Position numbers and translations under genes: made by a program
DNA from: Calamus simplicifolius
Taxonomy: Eukaryota; Streptophyta; Magnoliopsida; Arecales; Arecaceae
DNA: 64,000 bases
Direction: 5' to 3'
Assembly (NCBI GenBank): GCA_900491605.1
Contig: UESW01005013.1
Location: 364,353-428,352, forward strand
The notes under the pieces: model-generated
Database searches by the model: none
Told to the model about the DNA's origin: nothing
Seen by the model: the letters and a program-made list of their open reading frames with translations, nothing else
Part shown: positions 57,901-64,000 of the stretch, piece after piece
Position numbering within the stretch: the first letter of the stretch is position 1
Layout of the letters: each line of letters opens with the position of its first letter

Positions 57901-60776
57901 AGTAGGAAAACACTAAAATATTAAACAAAATGCATTCAAAACAAAATTAATGGAAGAAACATTGTTACCCTTGAAATATTTGAGCCCTAGTGATCTATAC
58001 TACATAAAGACATAATAGGAGCACTTGGTTTCCATTTGTATCTATGTCAATGCACTAGGTATATAGCCACTTTAGAACCTTGAGAACATTCCCAGTCCCC
58101 ACCAGATTTAGGTCTGACCCACTTTAAGCTGAGATTTGGATACTGTAAAGTCTGCACACCTGGTTAGGCATCCACCATCAGTTGTGTTTCTTTTTTTTTT
58201 TTTCGTTTTCAACTTCAAATTCTTCTCTTGCTTACTAAAGTTGAGTAGAAAGCCATCATTCCCATGTGCAGAATGAGGCCAGGACTGTGCTACCAAACAC
58301 AAGATATTGTTTCACAATTGATCACACAAAAACAAACAGATCAACTTTTCTTGTCCTTTTCAAGAATGTGAATGTAGACTTGTTCATGTATACTGCTATG
58401 CATCAGATTTTAGGGCCTTCATACACATAAAAACCAACGTTTTTAGTACAAGTACAGATACCTGTACCGGTGCCAAAACAAGTGGTGTTGGTAATGTCCA
58501 GTTCCTGGTGCCAACACTCAGTCTGAGAGATGTTTTGAGTTTTTTTTCCTTTTTTTTCCCTAAAGCATAAGTCAAAATGCTGGTATAGACCAATACAGTC
58601 CAGTAACGGACATTGGCAAATGAATGATCTAATACTGCAAACAAATGGTATTTTAACCAAGCAGCTTGAATGACATTGGCAAATGAATGATCTAATACTG
58701 CAAACAACGTACCTAATGAGTCGACACACATGGTTTTTCACAGCTGAACAAAGTTTCGGGCTAACAGTAACAAAAATCTGCTTCAAGAAATTTCTTGAGT
58801 TTATCTCAGGGTCTTCACCACACACATCAGTCCTTGCTGCAACTTTAGATAAACCATTACTTGTTGAACCAAATCCTTCAGAAGATACAAGTTGTTGTTG
58901 TTCTTTTTGAATGATCTTCATTGTTAATACAGTAGTTTTCCCTGTTCCTGACCTCCCTAAGATGAAGCTACTATAAGGAAAATGAATAACCTCCTCCTCT
59001 TCATCAGTTAGTTCAAATGGAATATCCATTTCAGACCCATCATTTGATGTTAACAAGTGTCTCACTATTCCGGATGATAAGGAGAAAAACTTCATCAGCA
59101 GAAGACTCTCATTCACCTTGGAATTCTCCATAAAATTTTTAGTATCCACAACCTCAGTAAATGCCTTGCTCACTGATTCAGAATTGTGCAATTTCTTATA
59201 GCGCATCACATCATGACCCACATTCCAGCTGAAAGGAACTTCAAGTTTCCTAATACATGCAAACAAGAAGAAAATATTTAAATGCTTTTAAAAAAGTATT
59301 ACCATCCAAGATGAACAGTCACACAAAAAAGTTCATTAAACAACTCAAGCAGATTAAATTTCATCTGGTAGTTTCTCAATCCTATAAACTTATTGACACT
59401 GTATAATTATTTAAAGAAACATGAAAAATCAAACAAAAACTTTTTTGTATATAAGAGCAGAATTAAGATGCAGATGGTTAATAATTATACACAATTTTGG
59501 TCATTCATGTTAATATATAAAACTATTTATTATAACACAATTAGAATCAAGTATTACTCTGCATGACTTATGCTATGCTGCCACAATTAAAACCAAAGAA
59601 AATGACTCAAGTAGCACCATTGCCTAACTATTTAAAATAGTAAAACAAATATACAAACATACATACATACATCATACTCCAATATTTTAAAAAAATGTGG
59701 TAAAAAATGAAAAACCACATGGGAATGGACGTTGAAATAATACTAGTAGCTTCATAACTAGTGCATCATTAATTCATCAACAAATATAATGCTACACATG
59801 ATCACTAGGCCGAAAAATAAGATTTATATGCCACAAGAGTTAACAAGTGACTCATTTTGACCAGTGATGAGAATGGATTTTCATATTGAATATTGTATCT
59901 ACAATAAAAAGTATTGAAATTCATGAACAAAAATTAGATTAGAAATGTGAGATTGAACAAGTGTTGAAAAAGACCACATAACTGCTGCTGTTCCACAAAA
60001 TAAGAATTAACTAAAATATCCAGAACCAAACATAGCAAACCAATAAAACAAATTTATCCCTGTAAAAGATGACAGTCTGACTAATCTATATGAGGTCAGG
60101 TTTGTGGTTCAAGGCATAAATAAAATTTTAGAATACTTAAACTTCAGCATGAAATCAATTCCTAATGCATTATGACATACAAAAGGCTGTCGGCCATTCT
60201 TCACAAAGTGAGATTCCCAGAAATCATAAAACAAATAAATGGTGACAGATTGAACAGTAAATAAAAATTATATTTTACATCAACAATTAAAATGTATACT
60301 GGGAAACCAAATAATCATGATTCTGACATGTGATGGGCATGAAAACAGTAACATATGTGAGATTAATGCATTAGTACATAATAACTCGAATCAGGAAAAA
60401 AAAAAAGAACAGAACGAGATGATCTATACCCTTCGAATTGTTTAGTTTTGCAGTGATCTACATAATTGTTCGTGTAGAAAGAGAATATGTTATCGAGACG
60501 CTTCACAAGTTTTTCAGTTTCCTCAATTGTAAGAAGGTCCCAAACCCTTAGAACCTGGATGTATCTTTCACGCTTCATAATGTCTACGCTCCATGTAAGA
60601 TACAGTTCCTTGAACCTGTAGACTCTTGTAAGTTGATGAGAATCAGTTAAATCAAGAATCCTGATTCTTGACCGCTGACCATCAGCAAGTTTCAACAGCA
60701 GTTGAATCATATCCTTCTTGATCTGAAGTGATTTTAACTTTGCAAATGATTTTCTGAAATTTTCGCTAAAAAGAAC
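39687..60776 (-). CDS. UvrD-like helicase, plant TRANK1-like protein (5' part outside window)
   Basis: Eight exons on the - strand join in frame: 60776-60430, 59249-58713, 54642-53439, 53357-53007, 52896-52659, 44035-41367, 41185-41046 and 40065-39687. They total 5,865 bp, 1,954 codons plus TAG. Order of parts: an N-terminal segment (VLFSENFRKSF), Walker A GRSGTGKTT, Walker B IDEVQD, a QQNFRTH block, motif V ECKGLEFQD, motif VI YVAITRTRQRLW, a helical TPR-like stretch, a long C-terminal region of unknown fold and a Lys-rich tail. The motifs are those of superfamily 1 UvrD/Rep helicases. Plant relatives are usually named TPR and ankyrin repeat-containing protein 1, with unknown substrate. They are longer, so several hundred N-terminal residues are probably encoded beyond 64000. 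The helicase motifs appear intact. Confidence 0.93.
40066..41045 (-). other. Intron between exons 7 and 8
   Basis: A 980-bp AT-rich intron with GT-AG ends. I see no other feature in it. Confidence 0.85.
41046..41185 (-). CDS. Exon 7 in window
   Basis: The acceptor is GTTTTAG and the donor GTTAGT. It encodes LEVEAAGHIIDYATTRLKHK to FLDHS and is predicted to be helical. Confidence 0.88.
41367..44035 (-). CDS. Exon 6 in window: large exon (890 codons)
   Basis: The acceptor is CTAGCAG and the donor GTATGT. It continues the TPR-like part (SAGDCFAMAKCWSLAAKTYS) and runs through a long open region without a domain I can name. It contains no stop in 2,669 bp, in contrast with the broken transposon genes nearby. 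Confidence 0.93.
45890..46230. repeat. GGT/GGTGG-rich low-complexity tract
   Basis: Simple G/T-rich repeats give long Gly/Val- or His/Pro-rich open frames on both strands. These frames are artefacts of composition. Confidence 0.85.
46280..46470. repeat. 46-bp minisatellite
   Basis: GAGGAAAGAATCATGGATG recurs at 46353, 46399 and 46445, exactly 46 bp apart. A diverged copy lies at 46280. Confidence 0.88.
49731..49825 (+). mobile_element. LINE/SINE-type 3' tail, + orientation
   Basis: The words GTAGCCGACCCCATGTAG and AAAAGGCTTAGATGAG are like the conserved 3' ends of plant RTE-type LINEs and related SINEs. Only the tail is seen. Confidence 0.55.
52001..52097 (-). mobile_element. LINE/SINE-type 3' tail, - orientation
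   Basis: The reverse complement matches 49731-49825 over about 95 bp with few changes. The two copies face each other in the same intron. Upstream at 51930-51960 is a C-run followed by (CT)n. Confidence 0.55.
52659..52896 (-). CDS. Exon 5 in window: TPR-like helical segment
   Basis: The acceptor is GGGTGCAG and the donor GTTTAA. It encodes LFNEGNFEMATLCFERAG and AAELYESIGKAENAASCF, alternating helices with Ala/Gly spacing like TPR units. It ends with one base of a Gly codon. Confidence 0.9.
53007..53357 (-). CDS. Exon 4 in window: helicase motif VI
   Basis: The acceptor is TTTTGCAG and the donor GTTTGT. The exon has 117 codons, DVLLYNFFGASPLKNQW to GIK. Motif VI, LKQLYVAITRTRQRLWICE, lies near 53150-53205. 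Confidence 0.92.
53439..54642 (-). CDS. Exon 3 in window: Walker B and core helicase motifs
   Basis: The acceptor is ATTTCCAG and the donor GTAATA. It encodes MLDGTMTNSYFDKFYG, FVYIDEVQDLTMRQIALF (Walker B, about 53980-54030), FAGDTAQTIARGIDFRF, LQQNFRTHAGVLNLA and VLTIMECKGLEFQ. It starts by finishing an Arg codon and ends in phase 0. Confidence 0.93.
56786..57290 (+). mobile_element. Possible solo LTR or LTR fragment of a gypsy element
   Basis: It starts with TGTGGGATAATTTG, has CCTATAAATAGAAG near 57040, a CT-rich stretch, and then TTGACTTGAGCATTACAGGG followed by a CCCC-rich part. The same kind of order (TATA box, then CTGACTTGAGCGTCGGA) occurs in the gypsy LTRs of this window. No clear target duplication or partner was found. 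Confidence 0.4.
58609..58707. repeat. 36-bp direct duplication beside the exon 2 donor site
   Basis: GACATTGGCAAATGAATGAT plus 16 further matching bases occur at 58609 and again at 58672, 63 bp apart. The second copy ends about five bases inside the intron donor. Read on the gene strand, each copy contains TTTGCAG, a possible cryptic acceptor. Confidence 0.8.
58713..59249 (-). CDS. Exon 2 in window: Walker A (helicase gene)
   Basis: The acceptor is TGTATTAG and the donor GTACGT. It encodes KLEVPFSWNVGHDVMRYKKL, the P-loop FILGRSGTGKTTVLT (about 58927-58968) and QIFVTVSPKLCSAVKNHVC. The open frame continues past the donor, but protein similarity stops there and picks up in the next exon. Confidence 0.92.
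59250..60429 (-). other. 1.2-kb intron between exons 1 and 2
   Basis: AT-rich intron with GT-AG ends. It contains a short (CATA)n run near 59655-59672 and nothing else that I recognise. Confidence 0.85.
60430..60776 (-). CDS. Exon 1 in window (helicase gene)
   Basis: It follows the acceptor CTGAACAG and ends before the donor GTATAG. It encodes VLFSENFRKSFAKLK through KLVKRLDNIF to QFEG, which I recognise from plant TRANK1-like proteins. Its reading phase is 0 at the start, with 2 bases over at the end. Confidence 0.88.
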
Positions 60777-61357
60777 CTGTTCAGTGAGAAACGGGTAAAA
60801 AACCCAGGAAAACAATGGTAAACATGAAAACCACAATCTAAATAATATGATGTCCTGAGCAATATCACCTAAGCTTAAGAAAATGTGAGGATTGATTGAA
60901 TATTAAGAAACTGCAAACTAGATAGCAAAAAGCAAAACAAGCATCAACAGAAAAGATATTTACACCAGGCAAAGAAACATAATCAAATGCATACCAGCAA
61001 ATGCACGTATATAACGAGTTGGAGAGAAATGGTTTAGGGCAAATCAGGGACACAATTAGTTTCTGCTCTAGGACTCAACCGATTACATGACTGCATGGTG
61101 ACAAACCCTGCACCTCAAAATGCATGCATAGCAGAAGAGAAATTACAAAGTGGCAGAACTGCGGTATTAAAATAGAATATGAATATTTATTCAGCTGACT
61201 TAGTAATATGATACAGTTTCCAATATACCCTTCTAGTTGTCCTTGTTACCATGAGCAAGCTTCAAACAACTCTTGGAAATCAAAGAATGTTACTACTAAA
61301 ACTAGAGGAAACTTTCTACCCTACTGTGCAGCAAAGGAAAAATAATTAAATACCATT

Positions 61358-61615
61358 GCAAGAAACCTTCAAGCTAATGTAAATAGCTACAGAGACTGAA
61401 CAAGGAGTTTTTACTCATAGTTGACTACATATAAAATACCAAAGCAAGAAACCTTCCAGCTTCTGTAAATAGCTTCAGAGACTAAACAAGGAGTATTTAC
61501 TCATAGTTGACTACATATAAAACATATAAAATACCAAAGCAAGAAAGCTTCAAGCTTATGTAAATAGCTTCAGAGACTAAACAAGGAATATTTACTCATA
61601 GTTGACTACATATGT
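61358..61615. repeat. Three tandem 86-95 bp repeats
   Basis: GCAAGAAACCTTC-type starts occur at 61358, 61444 and 61539. Each continues to ACTCATAGTTGACTACATAT. Confidence 0.88.
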
Positions 61616-61769
61616 GGATTTTACCACCATGGCAAGTTCTAAATGGTCTAGAACTAAACGTTTTATTTACTTAACTTCCATAATGATTTCTAGAGATTTT
61701 TCTTAGGACGCCTTCAAGAAAAAATTTGCATGCAAGTCCTCATTCAATATTAAAAGATGATCTTTACAA

Positions 61770-62690
61770 CGACATGAAAGATACATGGAAGACAAATTAA
61801 GTATTAAATACTACACATAAATTATGAAATGAACATCAGACCAAGAATGTATCACGTGAAGATTAATTGCATGGAGTTTGCGAACAAAGGTTATGTATGA
61901 GAAGAATCCTTAAATAAATGTGCAAAAAAATATAAATATTTTTTGATTTGTGACCATGGTTTCAAAAATTGTTAGACCTGTTATATGCCAAACTATATCA
62001 AACCAAGAAATTTGGGGCTAATTGAATTGAACTGGCCAGAAATTGAGAAAGTCTAGCCTCTCGGTTTGGTATGGAAGGCAAACTGACCCCATATCGATGT
62101 CCCGAACTGAACTGAACTATCTAGTTCAGTCCAATTGAAGAGGTTCATACGTTGGGGCCTTCTGCTCTACCTATGGCACCAATTTGGTACTATATGACAT
62201 GAAAGTTATGTGGAAGACAAGTTAAGTATTAAAGGCTACAAAGACAAATTAAGTATTAAAGGCTACGCATAAATTATGAAAGGAACATCAGACCAAGGAT
62301 GTATCACATGAAGATCAATTGCATGTAGTTTGCGAACAAAGGTTGAATATGAGAAGAACCCTTAGATAAATATGTGTAAAAAGATATATATATTTTTTGA
62401 TTTGTGACCATGGTTTCAAAAGTTGTAAGACCCATTGTATGCCAAACCATCCCGAAACAGGCAATTTGGGGCTAATTAAATTGAACCAGCTAGGAATTGA
62501 GAAAGTTTAGCCTCTCAGTTTGGTATGGAAGGCAAACTGATCCCATATCAATGTCCCAAACCGAACCAAATTATCCAGTTTGGTCCAATTGAAGCGGTTC
62601 ATCCATGGGGCCCTTTGCTCCACCTATGCCACCAATTCGATACTATGCGACCCAAACTGAACCATACTAGTCCAATACTGAAATGGTACC
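61770..62690. repeat. Tandem duplication of about 453 bp, AACC/GGTT-rich
   Basis: GACAAATTAAG at 61791 and 62243, and TTTGGGGCTAATT at 62011 and 62465, give offsets of 452 and 454 bp. The copies are diverged. A smaller ~27-bp duplication lies at 62213-62265. Confidence 0.82.
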
Positions 62691-64000
62691 CATTTTCGAT
62701 ACAACAAACCTTAGTTAAACTTAGAACTAATGAAGCCTAAAGGAACTCAGAGTTATTGCAACAAAAGACAATGTTCTTTGTTCATAATATTACTACATAA
62801 TAAAGCATGCATATAGATTAGATGAAATATAACTGCCCGTGGTGATTAGATCTATGCAATCCTAGGAGATGCGAAGACAATGAAAGCACTCCACCCTTAA
62901 AGAATCACAATCCACAGCCATTTCAGCCTATGAGACTATCTTTTATATTCCAATTAACTCAAGTCTCTAGGAACTGTAGGCTAAGAGAATGCACTATTGG
63001 AAAGACTTGTCCAACAAGCTTTTTCTTTCCCCTTATTCTCTCTTCTTGATTGAGAAGATGAACAAGAAGATCTCCCCTGCAGCCCTATCTCTCTCTTCTT
63101 CCTCCTCTCTATCTTAGAGATGCATGTTGGAGACCAACAGATACCCCTTTTCATATAAGAGGGGGTGCCGCTTCTTTTCAAGTCCCAAAGGGACTAGCAT
63201 CCATGCAAAGCAATGGGGAATGGCAACCTTTCTTGGCCACCCCACCTGCAAGTCTTGCATAGACTCCAAGTAACAGTGAGATAAGGTAAGGTGGTAGCTG
63301 TCAAAGTTTCCACTCCTTTTAGTTTTAGAAGGGCACCCTGCTTGGGGTGCTCCATAAGAAGGAGCACCAACCTTGATGTTGGCTTTTACTTGAGTCTAAC
63401 TTGAGAAATTGGTGAGTTTAAATCAGCACTTTTTGTCCCAATCTAGTCTAACCCAACTACCTTGGGTTGATGTCCTAGCCCAATCACTTCTCAAGTGTAA
63501 CATGGACCTATCTTGGTCCAATTAATGAGAGAATCCTTTATTGAGATATGGTCCTAATCAAATTGGAGACAAAAAATCATGCTAGATTCATTGTCAGGAT
63601 AAGCCAACTAAAGTTCCCCCTCATAAAAGACCTATCTATTTAAGTTAGCTTAGTCACACTTCAGCTGCATGGTTTAGCATGGGCATATGGAGCCCATATC
63701 AAATTATTGAGCCACTTAGTGAGTAGAATAAAACCAATTGATCTTCCTTTTTCTGCACATTATATGCTGCAATTTAGACTCCCATCATTCTAATGTCATC
63801 ATATGACCGTTAAATAATGACTTAGAATGAAATAAGCTAATGAAAGTTGTTAACACGTAAATTCATTATAAATTTCAAATTTAAATTATTTTAATGTATA
63901 CTTATTTCTTCTCTATATATATGAATCAATACACACGTGATCTACTCATCTTGAGAGAAAGATTCATTCCTAATTTTACCTTCTCTACATTTTCTCCTAT

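Larger units (their letters stand above)
54643..58712 (-). other. 4.1-kb intron between exons 2 and 3
   Basis: AT-rich and without coding exons of this gene. AACC/GGTT-rich interspersed repeats lie near 55430-55620 and 57290-57460. The possible solo LTR and a 36-bp duplication near the donor site are listed separately. Confidence 0.8.
60777..64000. other. Upstream intron or flank of the helicase gene, no coding sequence found
   Basis: The acceptor at 60777 shows that this begins as an intron, and the exon before it is not in the window. Contents: three 86-95 bp repeats at 61358-61615, a 453-bp tandem duplication at about 61770-62690, AACC/GGTT-rich interspersed sequence, and from about 63490 possible LTR-type sequence running off the end. 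No protein similarity was recognised on either strand. Confidence 0.6.

Noticed and set aside
58403..58712. Continuation of the exon 2 open frame past the donor
   Set aside because: It encodes duplicated non-homologous sequence, and a good GTACGT donor in the right phase precedes it.
60865..63181. Upstream exons of the helicase gene
   Set aside because: No frame on the - strand here resembles the family's N-terminal region.

Overview
The window is nuclear DNA of a flowering plant. The evidence is a host gene split by GT-AG introns of up to 8.6 kb, plant-specific transposon lineages nested in one another, and AT-rich intergenic DNA full of microsatellites. The transposon families and large introns suggest a monocot, possibly a palm; that is an impression, not something the sequence proves.

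Layout. 1-2332: no gene; a minisatellite of hairpin units (418-700) and a GC- and CT-rich block. 2333-37043: one Ty3/gypsy retrotransposon of the Tat type, flanked by the 5-bp duplication AAACT (2328-2332, 37044-37048). It carries decayed gag, protease, reverse transcriptase, two RNase H domains and integrase on the + strand, and an intron-containing gene on the - strand near its 3' LTR. Two younger elements interrupt it. A 9.9-kb CACTA (En/Spm) DNA transposon (8257-18170, duplication TCT) splits the integrase. A 10.1-kb Ty1/copia element of the SIRE/Maximus type (22558-32641) splits the 3' end of the antisense gene. By eye the gypsy LTRs differ at about 7% of sites and the copia LTRs at under 1%, which agrees with the nesting order.

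37049-39686: intergenic, with a (TA)n tract, a possible terminal-inverted-repeat element and LTR-like sequence. 39687-60776: eight exons on the - strand of a UvrD-like helicase of the plant family annotated as 'TPR and ankyrin repeat-containing protein 1' (TRANK1-like). They join in frame to 5,865 bp (1,954 codons plus stop). The N-terminal exons lie beyond 64000. Its introns hold an inverted pair of LINE/SINE-type tails, minisatellites and a possible solo LTR. 60777-64000: tandem duplications and no recognisable coding sequence.

Most unusual parts: (1) a 3.4-kb array of about 40 CpG/GATC-rich 85-bp units inside the CACTA element, with both edges at a CGAT inside the element's own subterminal motif; (2) an antisense gene with recognisable introns inside the Tat element; (3) several unrelated repeat families whose units keep a hairpin although the arm sequences vary; (4) a GAGTCGACTC-type motif block in the copia LTRs and again just upstream of its extra ORF.
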